Below, one piece after another: positions 17,623-26,869 of a stretch of DNA of 64,000 bases (positions within the stretch are counted from its first letter, which is position 1; the number at the start of each line of letters is the position of its first letter). The stretch lies in contig JACKDE010000003.1 of NCBI GenBank assembly GCA_020633675.1, positions 992,001-1,056,000 on the forward strand. Reading direction: 5' to 3'. The notes below the pieces were generated by a model. That model worked only from the letters and a program-made list of their open reading frames with translations, was not told the DNA's origin and did no database searches. The position numbers and the translations under genes were made by a program. The stretch comes from Deferribacteres bacterium (GTDB taxonomy: Bacteria > Zhuqueibacterota > Zhuqueibacteria > Zhuqueibacterales > Geothermadaptataceae).

Positions 17623-18051
17623 TTAATGGCCGACTTCGAATTCTGTGCCATACAACTCCGCCACGCCGACGGACGCAACGACGGTACCTGACGGCGGTCC
17701 ATCTGACAGGAATGCCGTATCGCCATCAATACGCTCGACCGTAACCTGTTCACGCACAAATGTCCGCGGTTGCGGGCTGGTATAGACCCAGGTTTGGCCC
17801 ATGGGATCATAAATCAACGCGGAGTAAGGAACGGCCTTTTTCGAACCTTGTTCGGTAACCTTGTCGGTTTTGAGAGCGAGGCGCTCAATGGCTTTTTCAG
17901 TTAACGTCACCTTGCTGATTTCTGAGCCATCGATATGCTCAACTTCAGCCGGATGTTCTACATGGTGATCATTTGAATGATTTTGGCAGGCCGTAAGCAT
18001 CAGGCCGCCTGAAATAAAAGCGATAACCATCCAACGAATTTTGTGCTGCAT
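17623..18051 (-). CDS. Lipoprotein equal to the membrane-proximal domain of an RND adaptor
   Basis: Lipoprotein of 142 residues. The signal and lipobox are WMVIAFISGGLMLTACQNH, followed by a His-rich linker (HSNDHHVEHPAEVEH) that could bind metal. The rest (AVPYSALIYDPMGQTWVYT, TFVREQVTVERIDGDTAFLSDG, AELYGTEFEVGH) matches only the C-terminal membrane-proximal part of CusB/CzcB-type periplasmic adaptors. The helical hairpin and lipoyl/barrel domains are absent. It sits between two RND pumps on the same strand and is probably their accessory subunit. No frameshift is seen; the gene has its own start and signal, so it is a small protein by design. Confidence 0.82.
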   Translation of the reverse strand: MQHKIRWMVIAFISGGLMLTACQNHSNDHHVEHPAEVEHIDGSEISKVTLTEKAIERLALKTDKVTEQGSKKAVPYSALIYDPMGQTWVYTSPQPRTFVREQVTVERIDGDTAFLSDGPPSGTVVASVGVAELYGTEFEVGH

Positions 18052-18181
18052 GATTTTTGTCTCCTAAAGTATCTTCAGTACATTTCTTTGCTTTGTTTCG
18101 AATACTGCAACGGATACAGAAATTCTTTTGATTGCCTTGCTTGTCAGAAGCATCCCGCAAAACACTTCCGACCAAAGCTTT

Positions 18182-21100
18182 CTATTCTCCACCAGCCATG
18201 GCCGGTTCCGCTTTGCTTGCTGCCAATTGTTCTTCGACAACCGTGATCGGATGCAATTCGAGATCCGGTTCTCTATATTCACCAAACAGCAAGTACATTG
18301 CCGGGACGCCCATCAGGCTGAACAGGGTCGATGTCACCAGACCACCTAAAACAATCGCGGCCATCGGTTGCAGCACTTCAAGGCCGGCAACGCTGCCCAT
18401 AAACACGATCGGCAGGAATGCCAGAGCGGTGGTCACCGCAGACATCAGGATCGTACCGGATCGTTCGCTGACAGCACGCTTGACGATTTCAGCACTGAAA
18501 ACGCCGCCTTCTTCTTTCTCAAGCTGCCGGATGTGGTTGACCAATACAATACCATTGCGCACGGCAATCCCCAGGATGGCAGCAAATCCGACAACAGAAC
18601 CAAAGGTAAGCAAGCCACCGGTGGTTAAAAATGCCGTGATCGCGCCACCGGACAGCGCCATCGGCAGTGTGACGAACATAACCGTTGCCAACCGCCAGCT
18701 GCCAAAAGCCACTTGCAGCAGCAAAAAGATGCCGATGGCTGCGGCAATCGCAAAAGCAGTCACACGGTTGCGTGCAGCAAGACGCTCTGCAAACTCGCCC
18801 AGCAATTCTGCACGATATTCGAGCGGGAAACCGATTTGCGTTATGCCACTTTCGACTTCGCCGGCGATAGTCGCCAAATCGCGTCCTCTTGCCGTTGCAA
18901 CGACATCTATGCTACGCGCAACCGCATCGCGGTTAATCACAACAGCGTTCGGACGAATGCGTACATCAGCAACTTCTTTCAGTCGAACATGTCCGCCTCT
19001 GGGGGTGTCGATCAGCAGCTCTTCAAGGCTGGTTTTACTGTGACGGATATCGGGTGTGCCGATCACCACCACGTCGAACACCTTTTGTTCTTCGAAAAGA
19101 CTACCGACCATCAGACCGGATACCAGTGAGGTTGCGGAACGGCGAACATCACCAGGCTTGAGACCAAAGTTTTTGGCTTTCTCAAGGTCGACTTCGATTT
19201 CCAAATTCGGTTCGACTTTGGCGTATTGTACCTTCGGATCAACGATGCCATCGATTTTTGCCATCATCGCCTGAATTTCTTCAGCTTTTCCGCTGATGGT
19301 ATCGAAATCATCACCATAAACACGCACGACCATGGACTCGCTCGTGCCCGACAGCTCATTTCTGATCTCGGATTGGCGATAGGTCAGCACTTCGGGTGAC
19401 AAACCGGGATAACCGGCGACCACTTCTTTTACAGCAGCCACGGTCGCGTCATAATCTGCGGTTGGATCGATATTCACCCACAAATCACTGGTATTGACGT
19501 TGGTGTGTTTGTCTGACATGATCGCGCGGCCAATATGAGCACTAACATTGTGCACACCCGGCAAACTCCGCAACTCACGACTCGCCAGCGTGGTGACGCG
19601 GCTCATCGCCGGATGGGAGGCACCGGAGCTGCCTTCAAAACGAACCACCAAGTCCGTTTCTTTTAAATCCGGCAACACCGACTCTTCGCGCAGGAAGGGA
19701 TAGGAAGCAATGCCGATCACCGTCAGCACACAAACTGTGATAAAAGCAGGGCGGGGAACGCGTGTCGCCCAGCCAAAGAGCGCATTGCTCAAGCTGGACA
19801 AAGCATTTGTAACAGGAGAGCCACTACTGGTGAGTGGGTCCGTCCGTAGCAGCAACAGGCTCAGTGCCGGCGTCACCGACAAAGCTACGACCATCGAAGC
19901 CAGCAATGCCAGCATGTACGAGGTCGCGAACGGCTGGAACAATGCAGCCGATACGCCCTCCAGAAACATGATCGGCATCACAGCCAGCAGCATGATAATG
20001 GTTGCATAAAAAATCGGACTGCGGATTTCAAGCACAGACTCGAAAATGATGGTCGCTGTTGATTTGTTGCTGCCGTCGTCTCGTGCCTTGCGAATGCGGC
20101 GCACAATATGATCGGTGTCCACAATGGCGTCGTCAACAAACGCCGCTATTGCCAGCGCAATTCCAGCAATAATCATCATATTGAATTCCGTACCACGCAG
20201 GTATAAAACAGCGCCCGCGGCACAAACAGAGGTGATGACCGCAAAGACGCTGATCAGGGCGGTGCGCCAGTTGAACATGAAAGCAAAAAATGCAATGGCG
20301 AGAAAAATTCCACCGATAAGCATGATGGTGGAGAGATTTGAGGCCATTTGCTCAAGGAAGGTTGCCGGCCGGAACAAAGAAGTATCCATCTCCAGATCAG
20401 GCAGGCCAAGACGTAGGGAAGCCAATGCTTTTTCAACACCTTGTGTCACGTCCTTGGTGTTGGCCCAGGGGAATTTCTCCACCACCAACATCAATGCCGG
20501 AGCATCGTTGACAACTGCATCACCGATCAGGAGTTGATGATCTTCGACCACATTCGCGACGTCACCCAGGCTTTTTGTATAGGCATTCTCTATACTCACT
20601 TTTGCCAAATCATCCGCAGTAGTGATCGGCAGGAGATGGCGGATACCGAGTCTTTGGTTGGGCGTATCGATCCAGCCACCCGTGCCGGGAGTGGATGCTT
20701 CTAAAAAGCTCAAAGGAGAAACCCAAAGCGCGTTGCCAGTCGTTCTGATCACCTGCATCAGCGAAACATTCTCGTCTCTCAGGCGCTCGGGATCGATCTG
20801 AACCTGCAACTGTCGTTTTCGTTGGCCAAAAATCGACACATTGGCGACACCGTGTACACCCATGAGGCGGGGTTTCACGGTCCAACGTGCCAGCACCGAC
20901 ATATCGATGAGAGACAACTGATCTGAGGTCAAACCGATTTCCATGCATCGGCTGGCGGAAGACAGCGGATTCATCATGGCAGGAGGTGTCGATACGTTTG
21001 GCAAGGCATGAATGCCGATCAACCGTTCCTGCACCATTTGCCGGGCACGCATGATGTCGGTGCCCTTTTCAAATGTCATGACGATCGATGACATGCCCGG

Positions 21101-21364
21101 AATCGACTTGGAGCGAATCGTTTCCACCCACGATACGCCATTGAGCAAATCCGCTTCAAGAGGCGTGGTAATCAGCGCCTCCATCTCCGCTGCAGACAAT
21201 CCAAGTGCTTCGGTCTGCACTTCGACGTATGGCTTCGAGAACTCAGGCAGCGCATCGATCGGTTGCTTGCCGAGTTGTGTGAAACCAAAAACGATGAGCA
21301 ATGCAGCCGCTACAGCTACAACGAGCCGGCCCCTCAGGCTCGACCCAATGATCCAACGCATCAT
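18182..21364 (-). CDS. HME-type RND efflux transporter, second paralog
   Basis: Full-length RND pump of 1060 residues with an excellent ribosome site (AAGGAGGT, 6 bp before the ATG), implying high translation. Features parallel the other RND protein: LPEFSKPYVEVQTEALG near the N-terminus, AIAAFVDDAIVDTDHIVRRI in the fourth helix, and GIAVRNGIVLVNHIRQLE in the second half. It is first in a same-strand series: RND, adaptor fragment, RND, porin. Two inner-membrane subunits suggest either a heteromeric pump, as in MdtBC-type systems, or two pumps sharing a small partner. The substrate is not deducible. Confidence 0.9.
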   Translation of the reverse strand: MMRWIIGSSLRGRLVVAVAAALLIVFGFTQLGKQPIDALPEFSKPYVEVQTEALGLSAAEMEALITTPLEADLLNGVSWVETIRSKSIPGMSSIVMTFEKGTDIMRARQMVQERLIGIHALPNVSTPPAMMNPLSSASRCMEIGLTSDQLSLIDMSVLARWTVKPRLMGVHGVANVSIFGQRKRQLQVQIDPERLRDENVSLMQVIRTTGNALWVSPLSFLEASTPGTGGWIDTPNQRLGIRHLLPITTADDLAKVSIENAYTKSLGDVANVVEDHQLLIGDAVVNDAPALMLVVEKFPWANTKDVTQGVEKALASLRLGLPDLEMDTSLFRPATFLEQMASNLSTIMLIGGIFLAIAFFAFMFNWRTALISVFAVITSVCAAGAVLYLRGTEFNMMIIAGIALAIAAFVDDAIVDTDHIVRRIRKARDDGSNKSTATIIFESVLEIRSPIFYATIIMLLAVMPIMFLEGVSAALFQPFATSYMLALLASMVVALSVTPALSLLLLRTDPLTSSGSPVTNALSSLSNALFGWATRVPRPAFITVCVLTVIGIASYPFLREESVLPDLKETDLVVRFEGSSGASHPAMSRVTTLASRELRSLPGVHNVSAHIGRAIMSDKHTNVNTSDLWVNIDPTADYDATVAAVKEVVAGYPGLSPEVLTYRQSEIRNELSGTSESMVVRVYGDDFDTISGKAEEIQAMMAKIDGIVDPKVQYAKVEPNLEIEVDLEKAKNFGLKPGDVRRSATSLVSGLMVGSLFEEQKVFDVVVIGTPDIRHSKTSLEELLIDTPRGGHVRLKEVADVRIRPNAVVINRDAVARSIDVVATARGRDLATIAGEVESGITQIGFPLEYRAELLGEFAERLAARNRVTAFAIAAAIGIFLLLQVAFGSWRLATVMFVTLPMALSGGAITAFLTTGGLLTFGSVVGFAAILGIAVRNGIVLVNHIRQLEKEEGGVFSAEIVKRAVSERSGTILMSAVTTALAFLPIVFMGSVAGLEVLQPMAAIVLGGLVTSTLFSLMGVPAMYLLFGEYREPDLELHPITVVEEQLAASKAEPAMAGGE

Positions 21365-21706
21365 AACAAGACCTCCTTCTGGTTGTTAGTTTGATGATAC
21401 AATCCGTTGCGTTGATGAATTAGAAATTGAGAGCAGGACAATGGATGAACTGTCCTATTCTCAAGCCCTAAAACCGCAGGCGTATCCGTGCTGTGCTGTG
21501 GCTTTGTCAGTTGCCCGGAAATGTAACTGCCTAAGCTTCCGTTTTAATTTTGCCCGTTATAATGCAGAGGGCATGACTGGCGCCATGCCCAACCACATTT
21601 TGTTTTTTAGATGTGCTTCTAAAACTGCCTCAGATTTCTTTGGCGTTGCGCGGTCATTTTGCAAAGATTCATCTTGCCGCATTTCCTGAGACTGTTCAAG
21701 ATGCTG
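21365..21706. other. Intergenic region upstream of the RND cluster
   Basis: About 340 bp without a gene. It should carry the promoter of the minus-strand RND genes and the 3' end of the exported-protein gene. One clear hairpin lies at 21427-21464. No sigma-54-type site with correct spacing was found here. Confidence 0.4.
21427..21464. repeat. 14-bp inverted repeat upstream of the first RND gene
   Basis: TTGAGAGCAGGACA pairs with TGTCCTATTCTCAA around a 10-nt loop, with two mismatched positions. It is 63 bp upstream of the RND start codon on the minus strand. It could be an operator, an attenuator hairpin in the leader, or the terminator of the upstream gene. Confidence 0.6.
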
Positions 21707-22627
21707 TCAATGCTTTTCGTGAGAAGCAGCCATGGGTTCCGCCGGCTGCGTGTGCGCATAAACAGTCGTGCTGTTCTTGTAGGCATTCTTTTCAAGCTGT
21801 AATGCACCTTTCCGCACTTCTGCCATCGCTTTGGCATCAAGGTGTTCAACTTTTACCAGATCGAGTGTCTCTCTGGTTTTTTCGCCTTCACCCAGCCAAC
21901 CGACGCTGATATTGCCCACGCCTTTCGCATAATATTTCAATTGAAAAGCGTCCGGTTCTTCTTTCGCCCATTCCTTAATGACCAAAACATCGTCGTAGCT
22001 GCCGGCAGGAACCGCCACACTTTGCCCCATCTGGTGCGCCATGCCACGGTCTGTCCAACCGACTGCAGGCCCCCAGCCCTGGGAATAGCTCGGTGCATCC
22101 ATTTTGGGCGCAGCCTTCATCATGATTCCCGCGACCGCATCTTCATAGCCATGCAACCACGCCGGCGCTTCGACAAGCTTGCTGTCCTCGTAAACTTCCG
22201 GATATTGGCCGAGATGCCAAACATTGCCATCGTTATCCTGCGCGAAAAAAACCAATTCCGTCTCCTCGAGGCTGCCATCGCTGTAGTCTTGATCCCAACA
22301 AACAACCGATCTCACGCCACCGATCACCTTGGTCAGGTCGGTGACAACAAATACCACGCGATGCGGAATGGCTTCGCCTTCCTCGTCGATGGTGGTGCCT
22401 TCCCACGTCAGCCGGGTGCCCGGCTTCAAAGGGAACCATTGGTTGTCTATGTTGGTCGAATGCGAAAAAAGATCGGGATTGAAATCTTCCCACTCTTTCT
22501 GTTGGGTCTCTTGGTGCTGCGCGAAGATGGGGTTGAGAGAGAGTGTGAAAAAAATAAAGAGTGCAAGCACCGGGATCGCAACCGCCAGTGCCTGCTTTTT
22601 CGAGCCTTTATGAGCTGATTTCATCAT
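21707..22627 (-). CDS. Exported protein, paralog A
   Basis: Exported protein of 306 residues with a signal peptide (AVAIPVLALFIFFTLSLNPIFA). It is clearly paralogous to the next gene along nearly the whole length; shared blocks include the PLKPG, GTTID, PHRVV and VTDLTKVI segments, FFAQDNDGNVW, SYSQGW, GFTDRG/GWTDRG and YAKGVGNISVGW. The fold is likely beta-rich. No catalytic motif is recognised. It lies 135 bp downstream of its paralog, suggesting tandem duplication. It ends with a charged tail, KNAYKNSTTVYAHTQPAEP. Confidence 0.75.
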   Translation of the reverse strand: MMKSAHKGSKKQALAVAIPVLALFIFFTLSLNPIFAQHQETQQKEWEDFNPDLFSHSTNIDNQWFPLKPGTRLTWEGTTIDEEGEAIPHRVVFVVTDLTKVIGGVRSVVCWDQDYSDGSLEETELVFFAQDNDGNVWHLGQYPEVYEDSKLVEAPAWLHGYEDAVAGIMMKAAPKMDAPSYSQGWGPAVGWTDRGMAHQMGQSVAVPAGSYDDVLVIKEWAKEEPDAFQLKYYAKGVGNISVGWLGEGEKTRETLDLVKVEHLDAKAMAEVRKGALQLEKNAYKNSTTVYAHTQPAEPMAASHEKH

Positions 22628-22762
22628 CGTATCAAAATCCTCTTTGCTTGGAGTTACATGGCGTCGCTTTGATCATCACAATCGCAGCGTGTTGTGCGTA
22701 GCGCCTGGTGCGCAAATCCGAAACAAAAAGGGACATGCTGAAATCAGCACGTTTGTGTCGTG

Positions 22763-23665
22763 TTAGTTTGTGCCTGTTTCTTGTTTGAGTGGTGGCGTTT
22801 TACCGTACACATCTTTGCTGATTTCGTAGCCCAGTTTTTCCAGTTTCATGGCCTGCTTCCGCATTTTTGCCAGGCCATCCGCACCAAGCTGCATGACGTC
22901 AACCAGCCGCAGGACTTCCTGCGTTTTTTCGCCTTCACCTCGCCAGCCAACCTTAATGTTGCCAACGCCATGGGCGAAATATTTCAACTGTTGCGCGTCC
23001 GGTTCTGCTTCGCTGCCTTCGGCAACGACCAGAACGTCTTCGTAGCATTTCATCGGGACACAGGTCGTGATACCCATTTGATCTACCTGGCCGCGATCAG
23101 TAAATCCCACCGATGGCGCCCAGCCTTGCGAATAGCTGCGTGCACCGACTTTCGGTTCCGCCCGCATCGAAATGCCAGCAACCGAGCCCTTGATGCCGGA
23201 GATCCAGCACGGCGCATCGGCGACTTCGCCATCCTCGTACTCCACCGGAATCTCACCCATGCGCCAGACATTGCCATCGTTGTCCTGCGCGAAAAAGGCC
23301 AGTTCGGCTTCGACAAGCTCGCCTGAGCTGTAATCCAAATCCCACGAAACACGGCAGCGAATGCCTTCGATGACTTTCGTCAAATCGGTGACATTGATCA
23401 CCACGCGATGAGGCACAGCCTCTCCCTGGTCATCAATCGTCGTTCCGGCATAGACGTAGCGCATTCCCGGCTTCAGCGGCATCCAGTTGTTGTCGATCTG
23501 GGTAGGATTGTCGAAATTATCCGCATCAAAATTCTCGTGTTTTTTATCCTGTGCCCGGGTGTCCTTGCTGGAGAGGGCAAACCAGGTAAATGTCAGAATG
23601 ATCGCCCATAAAGGGGTCAGGATGGCCATTCTTCTTTGGCTAAATCCCATGTGTTTCGCCTTCAT
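22763..23665 (-). CDS. Exported protein, paralog B
   Basis: Exported protein of 300 residues. An AAGGAGA site lies 9 bp before the ATG at 23665. The signal is LTPLWAIILTFTWFALSS, and the mature part begins with NFDADNFDNPTQIDNNWMPL. It is the tandem paralog of the neighbouring gene (shared FFAQDNDGNVW, PHRVVI, SYSQGW, LKYFAHGVGNIKVGW). The order on the minus strand is DUF5916 barrel, paralog B, paralog A. Function unknown; association with an outer-membrane barrel suggests an envelope role. Confidence 0.75.
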   Translation of the reverse strand: MKAKHMGFSQRRMAILTPLWAIILTFTWFALSSKDTRAQDKKHENFDADNFDNPTQIDNNWMPLKPGMRYVYAGTTIDDQGEAVPHRVVINVTDLTKVIEGIRCRVSWDLDYSSGELVEAELAFFAQDNDGNVWRMGEIPVEYEDGEVADAPCWISGIKGSVAGISMRAEPKVGARSYSQGWAPSVGFTDRGQVDQMGITTCVPMKCYEDVLVVAEGSEAEPDAQQLKYFAHGVGNIKVGWRGEGEKTQEVLRLVDVMQLGADGLAKMRKQAMKLEKLGYEISKDVYGKTPPLKQETGTN

Positions 23666-23737
23666 TGCATCGATCTCCTTTGCTAAAAGTGTGTTATTTC
23701 GAAATGCTTCCTATTGCTGCATTGCAGGCCATATCGC

Positions 23738-26059
23738 CTAAAAACGCAGCGCATATTGGATTTTGAGCGGGAATTCATTCGAGACGAATTCCCAGCGCTT
23801 CTCGTCAGACAGCCGCACCATGTTGTGATTATAAACGATGAAAATGTCACCGAGCGGATGGAAAGTCCAACGCAGCCGGGTATTGGTGCCCAGTTCCTTG
23901 CTTTCGGTGTCGTATTGCGTCAGGCTGCTGATCTGCAGGTCTGGCGAAAAATTCAGCAGCACGCGTGCGCCATATAGCTTCTCGGTAAAACTTTTCGAGA
24001 CCAACTCTTCGGCATCTTCCTCATCGACATCTTCCGGCAAAGCCATCGCCTTACCGGAATTGCGTTCTGCGAGCAATTCCACATTCAAAAAGGAAGATGG
24101 CTTCAAAGCCAGGCTCGCCTCGATGGTGCTGAGGTCGCCGTTGTAGTAATCGCCAAATTCCCAGGTAATGTTGCCGCTAACCCGCCGCTTGCCAGCCAGG
24201 TTTGCGCCGACCACAAAGCGCGACCAGGTATAGGAGCCGTCATACTCACCGGATGGAATATCGACGCCGGAGGCAATTTCGAACGATTCCGGCGGATTGT
24301 CGCCCTGCAACAACAAGCCGGCATTGAAACTGTCACCGCTTTCAAGCAGGAAATTGACCGGCAGGATACTCACTTCATAGCTTTCCCACTCTGAATTATC
24401 CAGTGTGTTGTAAACCCTCGCGCCCAACTCAAAAATCAACTGCCGCACCGATTCCCAGGCAGGCCGAGGCCGGTATTCACCGCTGAAGTCCCAGATGTGC
24501 ACGTCGTTGCGCGGAACAAAGGCCAGCGACGGTTCGAAGCCATCGCCGATGCGGATCGAAGTCACGTTCAAATCGATCAGTTCATTGGGATAGTCGATCC
24601 GAAATCCGTAAGCGCCTTTGTCGCCTTCCAGATCATCACGGTCATTTCGCATGCCCCAAACACCGACCAGGAAGTTTTTCTCGTTCATGAAATTAGAAGT
24701 TCGGTAGGTAAAATCGACACCGGCTGACCAGCTATTGGAGCGTCCCAACTGGTCGCCAAATGTGGTGAGCAAGCCAATCGATGATTCTTCCAGGATGTTC
24801 TGCTTGATGCGGAGCACACCCATGGTCGCATCCGGCACGTTGATTTTGATGTCTTCATCCACATCGCCGATATCGAGGCTATCCACTGTGCGGGTGTTCA
24901 CGAGCATCGCACCGATATTGGTATTGCCCACCCGGCCATTGATTTTGCCGCCAAAGTCGATGGGAATCTCGGCAAGATTATCTTCCCCCTTGCCCGCCAG
25001 GCCGATACGGCGGCTGAAGAACGGGATCATGTTGTCTTCGTCGAGCGCCACCCCGAATTCGAAGATATCAGCTCCCTGCAAAAAGAAACTGCGTTTTTCC
25101 GGGAAGAAGCGTGGAAAACGAGTCAGGTTGGTCTGCCGAACATCGACTTCTGTTTCAGCAAAATCGGTGTTGACTGTAAATGCGGAATGCAGGTTCGAGC
25201 CGATATTCTTGGTCACGTCCAGGCTGAGGGCGCCATCGAATTCAGTATCTTCATCCGGCCCCGGCGTGCGACCGCTACCGACTGTGGAGGCGCGAATGCT
25301 CAATCCCAGGCCATAGTCGAATTCCGGCAATTCGGTGAGCAAGCCGGCGCGGCTGGTTTGATAGATTTCATAGTCGAGGCTGGCGCCGGACCAGCGGCTG
25401 GTTTCCTGCAAGCGCTGCACGCGGCGCTGCACATTGAAGCCCCACTCGGTCAGGCCTTTTTTAAAGCTTAGGCTCTTAATGGGAATGCGAATCTCAGCGT
25501 ACCAGCCTTTGTCATCGCTCGATGTCTTGGCTTCCCACACGGCATCCCATTCGCTGTTGACGTCCTCGCCGTGTTCAATGACCAGGCCGTCGGAACGCGC
25601 GCCGCTTGGATTGACCGCAAAAACGTAGCCGGAGCGCCCATCCAGGAAGGAATCGAACACCAGCACGACATGATCTTCCTGAAAATTTTCTTCAAAAGCG
25701 CTATCACGAGCCTTTGAGAAAGAAACGATTTTGTCAGGCTCGTCATCCAGGCAACGAATCACCACCACAATATTCTTTTTGTCGGCAAAAACTTGCACAA
25801 TGGTCGGACTTTGTGGTTCACCTCCCTCTTCCGGCTCGATGGTGATCAGGTCCTCGATGGCGTAGGAATCGGTTCCTTCGGCAAGCGGCCCTACAAGACC
25901 ATCAAGTCGGAAATCAGCAGGCAGTACGCCTACTTTCAGAACAGGCCGTTCACCTGCTGGTTCTTCTTCATCCTCCTCGTCTTGCGCCCAACTCAGGCCA
26001 GTTAGAAGAAAAATGAGGCTTAACGACAAGCACCACAAAAGCCATTTTCTGAATCGCAT
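23738..26059 (-). CDS. DUF5916 outer-membrane protein with CBM9-like domain
   Basis: Exported protein of about 773 residues. The ATG at 26059 has GAGG 7 bp upstream; a GTG two codons earlier is possible. The signal peptide ends LLTGLSWAQ and is followed by an acidic stretch (DEEDEEEPAGE). Residues of about 40-230 resemble a carbohydrate-binding family 9-like domain (VQVFADKKNIVVVIRCLDDE, EDHVVLVFDSFLDGRSGYVF, GWYAEIRIPIKSL). The rest is a DUF5916 barrel (FFPEKRSFFLQGADIFEFG is diagnostic) ending in a strand with terminal Phe (PLKIQYALRF). It may bind or import glycans, but this is not established. Confidence 0.85.
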   Translation of the reverse strand: MRFRKWLLWCLSLSLIFLLTGLSWAQDEEDEEEPAGERPVLKVGVLPADFRLDGLVGPLAEGTDSYAIEDLITIEPEEGGEPQSPTIVQVFADKKNIVVVIRCLDDEPDKIVSFSKARDSAFEENFQEDHVVLVFDSFLDGRSGYVFAVNPSGARSDGLVIEHGEDVNSEWDAVWEAKTSSDDKGWYAEIRIPIKSLSFKKGLTEWGFNVQRRVQRLQETSRWSGASLDYEIYQTSRAGLLTELPEFDYGLGLSIRASTVGSGRTPGPDEDTEFDGALSLDVTKNIGSNLHSAFTVNTDFAETEVDVRQTNLTRFPRFFPEKRSFFLQGADIFEFGVALDEDNMIPFFSRRIGLAGKGEDNLAEIPIDFGGKINGRVGNTNIGAMLVNTRTVDSLDIGDVDEDIKINVPDATMGVLRIKQNILEESSIGLLTTFGDQLGRSNSWSAGVDFTYRTSNFMNEKNFLVGVWGMRNDRDDLEGDKGAYGFRIDYPNELIDLNVTSIRIGDGFEPSLAFVPRNDVHIWDFSGEYRPRPAWESVRQLIFELGARVYNTLDNSEWESYEVSILPVNFLLESGDSFNAGLLLQGDNPPESFEIASGVDIPSGEYDGSYTWSRFVVGANLAGKRRVSGNITWEFGDYYNGDLSTIEASLALKPSSFLNVELLAERNSGKAMALPEDVDEEDAEELVSKSFTEKLYGARVLLNFSPDLQISSLTQYDTESKELGTNTRLRWTFHPLGDIFIVYNHNMVRLSDEKRWEFVSNEFPLKIQYALRF

Positions 26060-26158
26060 AATCACACCTCGGGTTTAGAAATTACGATTTAACGAACTTA
26101 CTCATCTCAGAAGTCAGCACTGTCTGGGGCGGGTAAGTTGGTCAAGCCAATTTCCAAT

Positions 26159-26437
26159 TCATTGCTGCAGGTTGGAGTGATCCTTATCGGTTAAAAAATA
26201 CAGAGCGTCGTCGCCTTCGCCTCGCTTGTTCAAAAGTCCCTTTTTCAACAATCGCCGCAAAACTCTCACTAACGAATTCACCTCAACACGGACACTTTGG
26301 CGCATGATCCACCATTCCGCAATGCCTTCCAGCGTATCCGATGCTTCCGGATGCTCTGCGAGATAGTTCATGACGGCTTTCGTCAGACGTTCTTCCTGGC
26401 TACTCGGTTCATCTCTGATTTCTTTAGGTTTTTTCAT
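26159..26437 (-). CDS. Small winged-helix protein
   Basis: Protein of 92 residues from the ATG at 26437 (MKKPKEIRDEPSSQEERL). Residues 18-80 have a helix-helix-helix-wing pattern (LTKAVMNYLAEHPEASDTL, EGIAEWWIMRQSVRVEVNSLVRVLRRLLKKGLL, DDALYFLTD) like small transcription regulators with a winged helix. It has no signal or membrane segment. A strong -24/-12 site lies 77 bp upstream. It is divergent from the acidic-lipoprotein gene and may control the intergenic region between them. Confidence 0.68.
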   Translation of the reverse strand: MKKPKEIRDEPSSQEERLTKAVMNYLAEHPEASDTLEGIAEWWIMRQSVRVEVNSLVRVLRRLLKKGLLNKRGEGDDALYFLTDKDHSNLQQ

Positions 26438-26513
26438 CACTTGCGCATTTTTGTGCTGGTGGGGGGATTCAGCTGTGGCACAAGAAAGCAACCGCAACTT
26501 TTTCTGTATTTAG

Positions 26514-26527
26514 GCAAATCTCTTGCC
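26514..26527 (-). promoter_or_regulatory. Sigma-54 promoter for the winged-helix gene
   Basis: On the minus strand TTGGCAAG-AGAT-TTGC has GG and GC exactly 12 bp apart. Only one position of the -24 box (TGGCACG) differs. The predicted start of transcription is near 26502, giving a leader of about 65 nt before the ATG at 26437. Sequence match and spacing are seen; use by sigma-54 is inferred. Confidence 0.65.
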
Positions 26528-26595
26528 AACATTCAACAAAGCACCCTTTATATCTATTTTTAATAAACTTAAGGTCAACTTAAAAAGCGCGAAAT

Positions 26596-26719
26596 CCGCA
26601 AGGTGGGTGCATTTCCCCCCTGTTCTCCCAAACGCACAGACAAACTTCAAGAAACTGTTTTTATTAAACTTAATAAAAGCGGGGGAAAAATCCCCCACCT
26701 GCGGGGTGTTTTTCCCCCG
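26596..26719. promoter_or_regulatory. Three G-run/T-run/C-run palindromes, possible enhancer
   Basis: Three related imperfect palindromes: GTGGGTGCATTTCCCCCC (26603-26620), CGGGGGAAAAATCCCCC (26680-26696) and GCGGGGTGTTTTTCCCCCG (26701-26719). In addition CGGGGGAAAAA (26680-26690) is repeated exactly inverted as TTTTTCCCCCG (26709-26719), and the first unit is an imperfect inverted copy of 26680-26706. The cluster lies 70 to 270 bp upstream of both divergent -24/-12 promoters, where activator-binding sites are expected. Confidence 0.6.
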
Positions 26720-26869
26720 TCAAACTGCTGCGAAAATGCATTTGCAGAAGATTCTCCGCAAGGAGAGAGATGCATTTTATCGACAGGTAAAAGTTACATG
26801 GCCGCATGCCCATCTTGTCAGCGCAGTAGTGCCTTGCCAAGCTCAGATTTGCAGGTAGTCGCAAGTGCT

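Noticed and set aside
26477..26489. TGGCACA near the winged-helix gene as a plus-strand sigma-54 site
   Set aside because: GG to GC is 11 bp, one short, and the better plus-strand site at 26870-26883 is nearer the gene.
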